From Agromyces sp. S2-1-8 (GTDB taxonomy: Bacteria; Actinomycetota; Actinomycetes; Actinomycetales; Microbacteriaceae): a stretch of DNA of 64,000 nucleotides. The position numbers and the translations under genes were made by a program. The notes under the pieces are model-generated. The model saw only the letters and a list, made by a program, of their open reading frames with translations. It had not been told where the DNA came from and did not search any database. The stretch spans positions 3,224,001 through 3,288,000 of the forward strand of contig NZ_JAJOLP010000001.1 of assembly GCF_021129215.1 (NCBI RefSeq), in the 5' to 3' direction. This document shows, in pieces, positions 8,316 through 17,093 of this stretch (position 1 is the stretch's first letter; each line of letters opens with the position of its first letter).

Positions 8316-9755
8316 CTACCAGCTGACCGGCAGCGCCTTGCCCTCCTCGTAGCCGGCCGCCGACTGGATGCCGACGAGCGCGCGCTCGCGGAACTCGTCG
8401 AGCGTGCGGGCGCCGGCGTAGGTGAACGAGCTGCGCACGCCCGAGGTGATCATGTCGAGCAGGTCCTCGAGCGACGGGCGCAGGGGATCGAGGTAGATCG
8501 ACGACGACGAGATCCCCTCGGCGAAGAGCTCCTTGCGGGCGAGGTCGTACGCGGAGAGCCGGTCGAACCGCTCGCGCACCGCCTTCGTCGACGCCATGCC
8601 CCAGCTCTCCTTGAACAGGCGACCCGACGTGTCGCGCCGGAGCGTGCCGGGCGCCTCGATCGTGCCGGCGAACCACGAGCCGATCATGACCGACGAGGCG
8701 CCCGCGGCGAGCGCGAGCGCCACGTCGCGCGGATAGCGCACGCCGCCGTCGGCCCAGACCCGCGCGCCGAGCTCGCGGGCCGCCTCGGCCGTCTCGAGCA
8801 CCGCCGAGAACTGCGGGCGGCCGACGGCCGTCATCATGCGCGTCGTGCACATCGCGCCCGGTCCGACACCGACCTTCAGCACGTCGGCGCCCGCCTCGAC
8901 GAGGTCGGCGACCGCGCCCTCGGTGACGATGTTGCCCGCGACGATCGGCAGCCCCAGGTCGAGATCGCGCACGATCGACACCGCGCGCACCATGCCCTCC
9001 TGGTGCCCGTGCGCGGTGTCGACGACGAGCATGTCGACCCCGGCCGCGGCGAGCGCCGTCGCCTTCGCCGCGACGTCGCCGTTGATGCCGACCGCGGCGG
9101 CGACCCGGAGCCGACCGTCGGCATCGACGTTCGGCGAGTAGATCGTTCCGCGCAGGGCGCTGCGCCGGCTCAGCGTGCCGACCACCCGGCCGTGCTGCAG
9201 CACGGGGGCGAACTCGAGGTCGGCATCGACCATGAGATCGAACGCGCGACGCGGGGTGTCGACGTCCTCGGCGTCGAGCGACGGGATGCCGCCGTGCACG
9301 AGGTCGCCGAGCCGGGCGTCGGGAAGCGCGCTCGCGAGACGCGTGGCCACGAGGCATCCCGCATAATCGCCCCTCTCGTCGTGCAGCACGATGCCGTGGC
9401 CGTCGACGGGCGGAATCGCCTCGAGCGCCTCCGCGACCGTCGTGCCCGGCGCGAACGAGTGCGGCGTGTCGAACGCCGGCGACTGCGCCTTCACCCATCG
9501 GATCGACTCCGCCAGGTCTTGCAGGTGGAGGTCCTGCGGGAGGACCCCGATGCCGCCGCGGCGGGCGAGCGTCGCGGCGAGGCGGGGCCCAGTGATGGAG
9601 TTCATGTTGGCCGACACGATCGGCACCGATGCACCGGAACCGTCGTCGGGTGCGAGCGAGACGTCGAGCCGGCTCGTGACCCCCGAGCGGCTCGGAACGA
9701 GGAACACGTCGGAGTAGGTGAGGTCGTGCGTCGGCGCGGTTCGGTAGAACTCCAT
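8316..9755 (-). CDS. guaB1: GuaB1-family IMPDH-like enzyme, probable GMP reductase
   Basis: Cytoplasmic enzyme of 479 residues with the IMPDH/GMPR TIM barrel interrupted by a CBS module (around GIPSLDAEDVDT and DLEFAPVLQHGRVVGTL). The catalytic cysteine is in VGPGAMCTTRMM near residue 300, and the IMP-binding GG motif is WADGGVRYPRDV. Mycobacterial GuaB1, of nearly identical length and also IMPDH-like, was shown to be a GMP reductase, so purine salvage (GMP to IMP) is the likelier role than de novo IMP dehydrogenation. ATG 9755 follows a minus-strand TACGCT box (9762-9767) by 6 bases, predicting a leaderless mRNA. It diverges from kgd. Confidence 0.85.
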   Translation of the reverse strand: MEFYRTAPTHDLTYSDVFLVPSRSGVTSRLDVSLAPDDGSGASVPIVSANMNSITGPRLAATLARRGGIGVLPQDLHLQDLAESIRWVKAQSPAFDTPHSFAPGTTVAEALEAIPPVDGHGIVLHDERGDYAGCLVATRLASALPDARLGDLVHGGIPSLDAEDVDTPRRAFDLMVDADLEFAPVLQHGRVVGTLSRRSALRGTIYSPNVDADGRLRVAAAVGINGDVAAKATALAAAGVDMLVVDTAHGHQEGMVRAVSIVRDLDLGLPIVAGNIVTEGAVADLVEAGADVLKVGVGPGAMCTTRMMTAVGRPQFSAVLETAEAARELGARVWADGGVRYPRDVALALAAGASSVMIGSWFAGTIEAPGTLRRDTSGRLFKESWGMASTKAVRERFDRLSAYDLARKELFAEGISSSSIYLDPLRPSLEDLLDMITSGVRSSFTYAGARTLDEFRERALVGIQSAAGYEEGKALPVSW

Positions 9756-9899
9756 GCCCCCAGCGTAGGCGGCGCGCGACGACGTGCGCCGGGCGCCGCG
9801 CGCGGGGTTTAGGCTTGTGTGGGTGATCGGCCACGTTCGCGTGCGCGGCCGGGTCGATCTCCGCAAACCAGCATCAACGGAGAGAGTGGGCGAGAGGCT

Positions 9900-12800
9900 G
9901 TGTCGAGCCAATTGACCGGGGCGGGAGCCGACGAGACGGCGTCGGGCGAATACGGGGCCAATGAGTGGCTCGTCGACGAGATGTACGAGAAGTACCTCGC
10001 CGATCCCGAATCGGTCGACAAGACCTGGTGGCCGGTGCTCGAGCAGTACCACCGCGTGCAGACCGACGGCGGTGCCGCGTCGAACGGCGTCGGAGCCGAA
10101 GCGCCCGCGCCGGCCGGACCGGCCGCTTCCGCGCAGCCGGATGCGCCGACCCAGACGGGCGCCGAGCCGGCGGCCCCCGCCGCCGATGCCCCTGCGCAGC
10201 CCGCGCCGGCGACCGCGCCGATCCCCGTGATCGGCCAGACCCCCGCGGCACGGACCACCTCCGTCGCGCCGCGCACCCAGCCGGTTCCGGCCGACGTGCC
10301 CGTCACGAGCCCGCAGCCGGTCGTCGCCGAGGCCCCCGAGGAAGACCAGGTCGTCACCCTCAAGGGCATGCCGAAGGCCCTCGCCGCGAACATGGACGCG
10401 TCGCTCACCGTGCCGACCGCGACGAGCGTGCGCACCGTGCCGGCGAAGCTCATGATCGACAACCGCATCGTGATCAACAACCACCTGCGGCGCACCCGCG
10501 GCGGCAAGATCAGCTTCACCCACCTCATCGGCTGGGCGCTCATCCAGGCGCTCAAGGACTTCCCGAGCCAGAACGTCTACTACTCCGAGGTCGACGGCAA
10601 GCCGAGCCTCGTGAAGCCCGCGCACATCGGCCTCGGCATCGCGATCGACATCCCGAAGCCCGACGGCACCCGTGCGCTCCTCGTGCCCGCGATCAAGCGC
10701 GCCGAGACGATGACGTTCAACGAGTACTTGACCGCCTACGAAGACCTCGTCTCGCGGGCCCGCCAGAACAAGCTCAAGGCCGACGACTTCTCGGGCGCCA
10801 CGATCTCGCTCACGAACCCCGGCGGCATCGGCACCGTGCACTCGGTGCCCCGCCTCATGAAGGGCCAGGGCTGCATCATCGGTGCGGGCGCCCTCGAGTA
10901 CCCGGCCGAATTCCAGGGCGCGAGCGAGAAGACGCTCGCCAACCTCGCGATCGGCAAGACCATCACCCTCACGTCGACGTACGACCACCGGGTCATCCAG
11001 GGCGCCGGCTCGGGCGAGTTCCTGAAGAAGGTCCACGAGCTGCTGATCGGCCAGCGCGACTTCTACGAGGGCATCTTCGCCGCGCTCCGCCTCCCCTACG
11101 AGCCCATCCGATGGGCGCCCGACATCGCCGTCGACGTCGCGAGCGCGATCGACAAGACCGCCCGCGTGCAGGAGCTCATCAACTCGTTCCGCGTCCGCGG
11201 TCACATGATGGCCGATACCGACCCGCTCGAGTACGTGCAGCGCTCGCACCCCGACCTCGACATCGCGACCCACGGGCTCACCTTCTGGGACCTCGACCGC
11301 GAGTTCGTCACCGGCGGCTTCGGCGCCAAGCGCAAGGCGCTGCTGCGCGACATCCTCGGCGTCCTGCGCGACTCGTACTGCCGCACCATCGGCATCGAGT
11401 ACATGCACATCCAGGACCCGGTGCAGCGCCAGTGGATCCAGAACGAGGTCGAGCGCCCGTACGAGAAGCCGACGCACGACGAGCAGATGCGCATCCTGCG
11501 CAAGCTCAACGAGGCCGAGGCGTTCGAGACCTTCCTGCAGACGAAGTACGTCGGCCAGAAGCGATTCAGCCTCGAGGGCGGCGAGTCCGTCATCGCCCTC
11601 CTCGACGAGATCCTCCAGGGTGCCGCGAAAGAGGGCCTCGACGAGGTCGCCATCGGCATGGCCCACCGCGGGCGGCTCAACGTGCTCACCAACATCGCCG
11701 GCAAGACGTACGGCCAGGTGTTCCGCGAGTTCGAGGGCACGGCGTCGGCGCACGGCTCCGGCGACGTGAAGTACCACCTCGGCACCGAGGGCACCTTCAC
11801 CGCCGACGACGGACACCAGGTGCCCGTCTCGCTCGCGGCGAACCCCTCGCACCTCGAGGCCGTCGACGGCGTGCTCGAGGGCATCGTGCGCGCGAAGCAG
11901 GACCGCAAGCCGATCGGCACCTTCTCGACCCTGCCGATCCTCGTGCACGGCGACGCCGCCATGGCCGGCCAGGGCGTCGTCGTCGAGACGATGCAGATGT
12001 CGCAGCTGCGCGGCTACCGCACCGGCGGCACCATCCACGTCAACATCAACAACCAGGTCGGCTTCACGACGGTGCCGGGCGACGCCCGCTCGTCGATCTA
12101 CTCGACCGACGTCGCCAAGACCATCCAGGCGCCCATCTTCCACGTGAACGGCGACGACCCCGAGGCCGTCGTGCGGGTGGCCGAGCTCGCGTTCCGATAC
12201 CGCCAGGAGTTCAAGCGCGATGTCGTCATCGACCTCGTCTGCTACCGCCGCCGCGGCCACAACGAGGGCGACGACCCCTCGATGACGCAGCCGCTCATGT
12301 ACAACCTGATCGAGGCCAAGCGCAGCGTCCGCAAGCTCTACACCGAGGCGCTCGTCGGTCGCGGCGACATCACCGAGGCCGAGTACGAAGAGGCGCACCG
12401 CGACTTCCAGGACCGGATGGAGCGCGCCTTCGCCGAGACGCACGCGGTGCAGACGGGCGCGATCGACGTGGTCGGCGCGACCGCGCAGGTGCACCCGCCC
12501 GAGCCCGCCACCGGCGAGCTCGAGACCACCGGCGTCTCGCTCGAGGTCGTGCACGCCATCGGCGACGCCTTCAACAACAAGCCCGCCGGATTCACGGTGC
12601 ACCCGAAGATCCAGCAGCTGCTGCAGAAGCGCCACGACATGAGCCGCAACGGCAACATCGACTGGGGCTTCGGCGAGCTGCTCGCGCTCGGATCACTGCT
12701 CGTCGAGGGCACGCCGGTGCGCTTCGCCGGCCAGGACGCCCGCCGCGGCACGTTCGTGCAGCGCCATGCGGTGCTCCACGACCGCGTGAACGGCCAGGAG

Positions 12801-13676
12801 TGGCTGCCGCTGCAGAACCTCGCCGAGAACCAGGCCCGCTTCTGGATCTACGACTCGCTCCTCAGCGAGTACGCGGCCATGGGCTTCGAGTACGGCTACT
12901 CGGTCGAGCGGGCCGACGCGCTCGTCCTGTGGGAGGCGCAGTTCGGCGACTTCGCGAACGGCGCGCAGACCATCATCGACGAGTTCATCTCCTCGGCCGA
13001 GCAGAAGTGGGGCCAGCGCTCGAGCGTCGTGCTGCTGCTCCCCCACGGCTACGAGGGCCAGGGCCCCGACCATTCGAGCGCCCGCATCGAGCGCTACCTG
13101 CAGCTCTGCGCCGAGAACAACATGACGGTCGCGCGCCCCTCGACGCCCGCATCGTACTTCCACCTGCTGCGCCGGCAGGCGTACGCCCGTCCGCGGAAGC
13201 CCCTCGTGGTCTTCACGCCCAAGGCGATGCTGCGCCTGCGCGGTGCGACGAGCCCGGTCGACGACTTCACGCAGGGCAAGTTCGAGCCGGTGATCGACGA
13301 TGCGCGCATCACCGATCGCTCGAAGGTCAAGCGCGTCGTCTTCGTCTCGGGCAAGATCTACTACGACCTGATCGCCGAGCTCGACAAGCAGCAGAACACC
13401 GAGGTCGCCGTCGTCCGCGTCGAGCAGCTCTACCCGCTGCCGGCCGTCGAGCTGAAGGCCGTCGTCGACGCCTACCCCGACGCCGAACTCATGTGGGCGC
13501 AGGACGAGCCCGAGAACCAGGGCGCCTGGCCGTACTTCATCATCGAGACGAACAAGCTCGGGCCGCGCCCCGTCGAGGTCGTCGCCCGACAGCCCGCGGC
13601 GTCGCCCGCGACCGGGTCGGCCAAGCGCCACGCGGCCGAGCAGGCCGAGCTGGTGCGCCGGGCCACCACGCTCTAG
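9900..13676 (+). CDS. kgd: Multifunctional 2-oxoglutarate dehydrogenase E2-E1 protein
   Basis: TCA-cycle enzyme of 1258 residues that fuses an E1o N-terminal arm, an Ala/Pro-rich linker (about 40-150), an E2 succinyltransferase catalytic domain (about 160-390) and the ThDP-dependent E1 domain. The E2 part shows ISLTNPGGIGTVHSVPR and the catalytic YDHRVIQGAGSGEFL. The E1 part shows AHRGRLNVL, GDAAMAGQG, NNQVGFTT and the ThDP/Mg segment near RRRGHNEGDDPS. There is no lipoyl domain, as in mycobacterial Kgd and corynebacterial OdhA, so lipoyl groups must come from another E2. The GTG at 9900 opens with SSQLTGAGAD before NEWLVDEMYEKYL; an upstream GTG at 9819 is less likely. A perfect hairpin terminator follows. 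Confidence 0.93.
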   Translation: MSSQLTGAGADETASGEYGANEWLVDEMYEKYLADPESVDKTWWPVLEQYHRVQTDGGAASNGVGAEAPAPAGPAASAQPDAPTQTGAEPAAPAADAPAQPAPATAPIPVIGQTPAARTTSVAPRTQPVPADVPVTSPQPVVAEAPEEDQVVTLKGMPKALAANMDASLTVPTATSVRTVPAKLMIDNRIVINNHLRRTRGGKISFTHLIGWALIQALKDFPSQNVYYSEVDGKPSLVKPAHIGLGIAIDIPKPDGTRALLVPAIKRAETMTFNEYLTAYEDLVSRARQNKLKADDFSGATISLTNPGGIGTVHSVPRLMKGQGCIIGAGALEYPAEFQGASEKTLANLAIGKTITLTSTYDHRVIQGAGSGEFLKKVHELLIGQRDFYEGIFAALRLPYEPIRWAPDIAVDVASAIDKTARVQELINSFRVRGHMMADTDPLEYVQRSHPDLDIATHGLTFWDLDREFVTGGFGAKRKALLRDILGVLRDSYCRTIGIEYMHIQDPVQRQWIQNEVERPYEKPTHDEQMRILRKLNEAEAFETFLQTKYVGQKRFSLEGGESVIALLDEILQGAAKEGLDEVAIGMAHRGRLNVLTNIAGKTYGQVFREFEGTASAHGSGDVKYHLGTEGTFTADDGHQVPVSLAANPSHLEAVDGVLEGIVRAKQDRKPIGTFSTLPILVHGDAAMAGQGVVVETMQMSQLRGYRTGGTIHVNINNQVGFTTVPGDARSSIYSTDVAKTIQAPIFHVNGDDPEAVVRVAELAFRYRQEFKRDVVIDLVCYRRRGHNEGDDPSMTQPLMYNLIEAKRSVRKLYTEALVGRGDITEAEYEEAHRDFQDRMERAFAETHAVQTGAIDVVGATAQVHPPEPATGELETTGVSLEVVHAIGDAFNNKPAGFTVHPKIQQLLQKRHDMSRNGNIDWGFGELLALGSLLVEGTPVRFAGQDARRGTFVQRHAVLHDRVNGQEWLPLQNLAENQARFWIYDSLLSEYAAMGFEYGYSVERADALVLWEAQFGDFANGAQTIIDEFISSAEQKWGQRSSVVLLLPHGYEGQGPDHSSARIERYLQLCAENNMTVARPSTPASYFHLLRRQAYARPRKPLVVFTPKAMLRLRGATSPVDDFTQGKFEPVIDDARITDRSKVKRVVFVSGKIYYDLIAELDKQQNTEVAVVRVEQLYPLPAVELKAVVDAYPDAELMWAQDEPENQGAWPYFIIETNKLGPRPVEVVARQPAASPATGSAKRHAAEQAELVRRATTL

Positions 13677-13688
13677 CCGATCGGCCGG

Positions 13689-13731
13689 TACGACGAAGCG
13701 GGATGCCTCCACGGCATCCCGCTTCGTCGTA
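13689..13731 (+). terminator. Intrinsic terminator after kgd, usable in both directions
   Basis: A perfect 19-bp inverted repeat (13689-13707 and 13713-13731) with a 5-base loop lies between the kgd stop and the convergent MMPL gene. There is no long T run, which is usual in high-GC actinobacteria. Its GGATGCC...GGCATCC core resembles the hairpin after the aquaporin gene. Confidence 0.85.
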
Positions 13732-13748
13732 TTCGCGTCGGATCGAGG

Positions 13749-15986
13749 TCAGAGCTCGCCGCGCGCGAGGCGACTCGGCCACCAGATCGCGCGACCGAGG
13801 TCGTAGGCGAGCGCCGGCACGAGCAGCGTGCGCACGAGGAACGTGTCGAGCAGCACGCCGAACGCGACGATGAACGAGATCTGCACGAGGAACAGGATCG
13901 GCAGTACCCCGAGCGCCGCGAAGGTCGCGGCGAGCACGAGCCCGGCCGAGGTGATCACGCCGCCCGTGAGCCGCAGCCCGCGGATGATGCCGGGCCGCGT
14001 GCCGAACCGCAGCGACTCCTCGCGCACGCGCGTCATCAGGAAGATGTTGTAGTCCACCCCGAGCGCGACGAGGAACACGAATCCGAAGAGCGGCACCGAC
14101 GGGTCTGCGCCAGGGAAGTGGAAGACGTGCTCGAACACGAGCGCCGAGGCGCCGAGCGCGGCGGCGAACGACAGCACGACGCTGCCGATGAGGATGAGCG
14201 GCGCCACGATCGAGCGCAGCAGCAGCATGAGGATCACGAGGATCGCCGCGAGCACGAGCGGGATGACGAGCGTGCGATCGGCGATCGCCGCGTCGTTCGT
14301 GTCGAGCGCGACCGCCGTCTGGCCGCCGACGAGCACGTCGGTGCCGACCTCGTCGAGCGCGTCGCGCAACGAGGCGACGGTCGCCTCGGCCTCGAGCGAG
14401 TCCGAGGCGTCCGACAGGGTGGCCTGCACGAGGACGCGGCCGTCCACGACGGTGGGCGCCGGCGCGGGGGTTCCGGGCGGGCCGAACGCCTGCACGCCGT
14501 CCCCGGTGACGGGTGCCGAGCCCGACGGCGAATCGGTGGAGACCACCGACACCGAGTCGACGCCGGGGGTCGCGAGCGCCACGTCGGCCATCGCCTGCAG
14601 CTCGTCCTCCGGTCCGATGATGACCGCCGGGGTGCCAGACCCGGCCGGGAAGTGCTCACCGATCGTCGCCTGTCCGTCGCGCGCCTGCGATTCACCGAGC
14701 ACGAACTCGCTCGACGGCACGCCGTCGGCGTCGAGCTGGGCGAGGCCGAGCGACATGCCGGCGAGCGCGAGCACGGACACGATCCAGACGGTGCGCGGCC
14801 GGCGGGAGACGAGGCGGCCGACACCGGCCCACAGGCCGCGGTCGGGCAGGTCGCGCTCGTCGGGGGCGGATGCACCGTGCACGACGCCCGCCGCGTGCTT
14901 CGCGTGTGCGAGGTCGGCGTCGGGATCGCCCGCGTGCGCGACCCTGCGCGGCCAGAACGCCGCACGGCCGGCCCAGAGGAGGAGAGCCGGCAGCAGGGTG
15001 AGGGCCGACAGCAGCGCGAACACGATTCCGATCGCGGCGATGGGGCCGAGCGCCTTGTTCGAGTTCAGCTCGCTCACGAGCAGGATGAGCAGCCCGACGA
15101 TGACCGTGCCGCCGCTCGCCACGATCGGCTCCCACGATCCGCGCAGCGCCGCCCACGTGGCATCCCACTTGCGCTCGTACCGGGCGAGTGTCTCGCGATA
15201 CCGCGCGATGTACAGCAGCGCATAGTCGGTCGCGGCGCCGATCACGAGGATGAAGAGGATGCCCTGCGTCTGCCCCGAGAGCACGATGACGTCGGCCTTC
15301 GCGAGCGAGACGACCGTGAGCACGGCCGCGCAGAGGGCCGACATGCTCGTGAACAGCACGATGAGCGGCAGGAGCGGCGAGCGGTAGACCACGATGAGGA
15401 TGACGAAGACGGCGGCGAGCGCGACCGCGAGCAGCAGGCCGTCGATGCCGCTGAAGGCGCCCGCGATGTCGGCGCTGAAGCCGGCCGGCCCGGCGACGGC
15501 GACCGTCGCCCCCTCGATCGGCACGTCGTCGACGGCGGCGCGGAGCTCGCCGACGACGTCCGACGCGCGCTCGGCCCCGTCGCCCGACTCGATCGGCACG
15601 ACGATCTCGACCGCCTCGCCGTCGTCTGAGGCGATCGCGGGCGATACCTCGTCATCGATGACGCCCGGCACGTCGGCGAACGCCGAGCGCAGGTCGTCGA
15701 CGGCGGCGAGCTGCGCGTCGTCGAGGTCGGTGCCGTCGTCGGTCGCGACGACCACGATCGCCGGGATCGTCTCGGTGTCGCGGAACGCCTCCTGCAGGGC
15801 GTCGACCTCGGTCGCCTCGGCGGAGGACGGCAGGAACTGGCTCTGGTCGTTGACCGACAGCTTGCTCAGCGAGCCGAACGACGAGCCGCCGGCGCCGAAC
15901 GCGGCGAACCAGACGAGGATGAGGACGACGGGGATGAGGACGCGCAGCCACGTGGGCACGCGACGACGGGCACGAGTTTCGATCAC
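13749..15986 (-). CDS. MMPL-family RND transporter
   Basis: Membrane transporter of 745 residues with two MMPL repeats: one hydrophobic segment at the N terminus, a large extracytoplasmic loop, six hydrophobic segments, then the same plan again. The Asp-Tyr pairs of the proton relay are seen in both halves (ATDYALLYIARYRE and GVDYNIFLMTRVREES). A charged cytoplasmic insertion rich in Asp/His lies between the halves (around AHAGDPDADLAHAKHAAG). Family members export lipids or small molecules; cargo unknown here. GTG at 15986 follows a minus-strand TAGCGT box (15993-15998) by 6 bases. It lies 58 bases downstream of the anti-sigma gene but has this promoter of its own. Confidence 0.9.
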   Translation of the reverse strand: MIETRARRRVPTWLRVLIPVVLILVWFAAFGAGGSSFGSLSKLSVNDQSQFLPSSAEATEVDALQEAFRDTETIPAIVVVATDDGTDLDDAQLAAVDDLRSAFADVPGVIDDEVSPAIASDDGEAVEIVVPIESGDGAERASDVVGELRAAVDDVPIEGATVAVAGPAGFSADIAGAFSGIDGLLLAVALAAVFVILIVVYRSPLLPLIVLFTSMSALCAAVLTVVSLAKADVIVLSGQTQGILFILVIGAATDYALLYIARYRETLARYERKWDATWAALRGSWEPIVASGGTVIVGLLILLVSELNSNKALGPIAAIGIVFALLSALTLLPALLLWAGRAAFWPRRVAHAGDPDADLAHAKHAAGVVHGASAPDERDLPDRGLWAGVGRLVSRRPRTVWIVSVLALAGMSLGLAQLDADGVPSSEFVLGESQARDGQATIGEHFPAGSGTPAVIIGPEDELQAMADVALATPGVDSVSVVSTDSPSGSAPVTGDGVQAFGPPGTPAPAPTVVDGRVLVQATLSDASDSLEAEATVASLRDALDEVGTDVLVGGQTAVALDTNDAAIADRTLVIPLVLAAILVILMLLLRSIVAPLILIGSVVLSFAAALGASALVFEHVFHFPGADPSVPLFGFVFLVALGVDYNIFLMTRVREESLRFGTRPGIIRGLRLTGGVITSAGLVLAATFAALGVLPILFLVQISFIVAFGVLLDTFLVRTLLVPALAYDLGRAIWWPSRLARGEL

Positions 15987-16044
15987 ACCCCGACGCTACG
16001 GGCGACGAGACCCGTCGCACATCGAACGAACGGTTGAACCCGCG

Positions 16045-16305
16045 CTACTCGGCGACGGTCACCGTGTGGGTCGACTGGTACAAGCGGATCTTCGTCAGCA
16101 CCTGCACCCGCAACTCGTCGGGCGCGCTCTCGCGGCACGCGCGCTGCACGACCTCGGTGATCGCGACGCCCACGCGCAGCTCCGCCTGGCAGTCGACGCA
16201 GTTCTCGACGTGCTCGCGGATGTCGACCGCGTCGGCGGCCTGCAGCTCGTTGTGCAGGAACTCCTCGAGCTCGGCCCGGGCCTTCTCGCAACCGCAGTCG
16301 GTCAT
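16045..16305 (-). CDS. Zinc anti-sigma factor (RsrA/RshA type)
   Basis: Redox-sensing anti-sigma factor of 86 residues that would hold the adjacent ECF sigma factor inactive under reducing conditions. It carries the ZAS signature H32-x3-C36-x2-C39, plus Cys 4 and Cys 6 near the N terminus, one of which could serve as the further zinc ligand or disulfide partner. In the RsrA family, oxidation of these cysteines expels zinc and frees the sigma factor. The ATG overlaps the sigma gene stop by four bases, giving coupled and near-stoichiometric synthesis. Any SigH/SigR promoter upstream would therefore make both the sigma and its inhibitor, a standard feedback loop. Confidence 0.9.
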   Translation of the reverse strand: MTDCGCEKARAELEEFLHNELQAADAVDIREHVENCVDCQAELRVGVAITEVVQRACRESAPDELRVQVLTKIRLYQSTHTVTVAE

Positions 16306-16949
16306 TTCGTGCTCCTCGCAGGTTTCGGCGCCTTCTCGGCCGCGGCGAATCCCTGTTCGCGGGCGTAGTCGGCGAGGGACTCGCGCAGCAGCCGCCGGCC
16401 ACGGTGCAGGCGGCTCATCACGGTCCCGATGGGGGTGTTCATCATGTCGGCGATCTCCTGGTACGAGAATCCCTCGACGTCGGCGAAGTAGACGGCCAGC
16501 CGGAAGTCCTCGGGCAGGGCCTGCAGCGCGTCCTTCACGGCACTGTCGGGCAGGTGGTCGATCGCCTCGGCCTCGGCCGAGCGGCTCGACCGCGCGGTCG
16601 TCGACTCGGCGCCGCCGAGCTGCCAGTCCTCGAGCTCGTCGATGGTGCCCTGGTAGGGCTCGCGCTGCTTCTTGCGGTAGCTGTTGATGAAGGTGTTGGT
16701 GAGGATGCGGTAGAGCCACGCCTTCAGGTTCGTGCCCTGCTTGAACTGCGCGAACGCCGCGTAGGCCTTGACGAAGGTCTCCTGCACCAGGTCCTGCGCG
16801 TCGGCCGGGTTCTTCGTCATGCGCAACGCAGCAGCGTAGAGCTGGTCGAGGAACGGCAGCGCCTGCTCTTCGAAGAGTTCGCCGAGCGGTCGGGCCTCTT
16901 CGGGGGCTTCCGAACCGCTGGGCGCCTGGTCGATCTCGTCGGCAGTCAT
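16302..16949 (-). CDS. sigH: ECF sigma factor, SigH/SigR thiol-oxidative-stress type
   Basis: RNA polymerase sigma factor of 215 residues from ATG 16949. Region 2 spans about 40-93 ([17 protein letters not shown], then [15 protein letters not shown]). Region 4 spans about 145-195 ([28 protein letters not shown]). The close partnership with a zinc anti-sigma factor places it in the SigR (Streptomyces) / SigH (Mycobacterium) group, which controls thioredoxin and mycothiol systems. A TAGGAT box at 16958-16963 is 5 bases before GTG 16952 and 8 before ATG 16949, consistent with a leaderless short form. The frame is open upstream: ATG 17021 and GTG 17012 would add 24 or 21 residues and sit behind GGAAGGAG. 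A sigma-H-type promoter lies just above them. Confidence 0.92.
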   Translation of the reverse strand: MTADEIDQAPSGSEAPEEARPLGELFEEQALPFLDQLYAAALRMTKNPADAQDLVQETFVKAYAAFAQFKQGTNLKAWLYRILTNTFINSYRKKQREPYQGTIDELEDWQLGGAESTTARSSRSAEAEAIDHLPDSAVKDALQALPEDFRLAVYFADVEGFSYQEIADMMNTPIGTVMSRLHRGRRLLRESLADYAREQGFAAAEKAPKPARSTK

Positions 16950-17065
16950 CACGAGCAATCCTAGATCGTCGGCGACCGCCCTCGTCGGGCGCTCGAGCAC
17001 GGCAAGCGACACGCGCACCATCTCCTTCCGCGTCGCGCTCCCCTGGCCCTGCGACGCTACTGTTG

Positions 17066-17093
17066 ATAACCGATGCAGATTTCGAGGTATTCC
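17066..17093 (-). promoter_or_regulatory. Predicted SigH/SigR-dependent autoregulatory promoter
   Basis: On the minus strand GGAAT (17093-17089) is followed after exactly 18 bases by GTTAT (17070-17066). This matches the GGAAT-N18/19-GTT promoter of the SigR/SigH family. Transcription would start near 17058, run over GGAAGGAG and the upstream in-frame starts, and enter sigH-rshA. The -35 element lies inside the first codons of aroA on the other strand. Seen directly in sequence; the factor assignment rests on family knowledge. Confidence 0.8.

Noticed and set aside
9819..9899. GTG 9819 as the kgd start.
   Set aside because: It lies 3 bases after a TAGGCT box, probably upstream of the transcription start, and adds a non-conserved Arg-rich segment.
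9756..12635. A 1439-residue minus-strand frame that extends guaB1 upstream across kgd.
   Set aside because: The extra 960 residues are low-complexity His/Asp/Glu/Arg sequence antisense to kgd, a GC-bias shadow. The guaB1 family length and TACGCT box fix the start at 9755.
9965..13873. A 1302-residue plus-strand frame within kgd in another phase.
   Set aside because: Composition is almost all Arg/Ala/His/Pro without domains; the kgd frame has full E2 and E1 motifs.
13749..16305. MMPL exporter as part of the sigH-rshA operon.
   Set aside because: Although 58 bases downstream and on the same strand, it has its own TAGCGT-N6-GTG start, so co-regulation is not supported.
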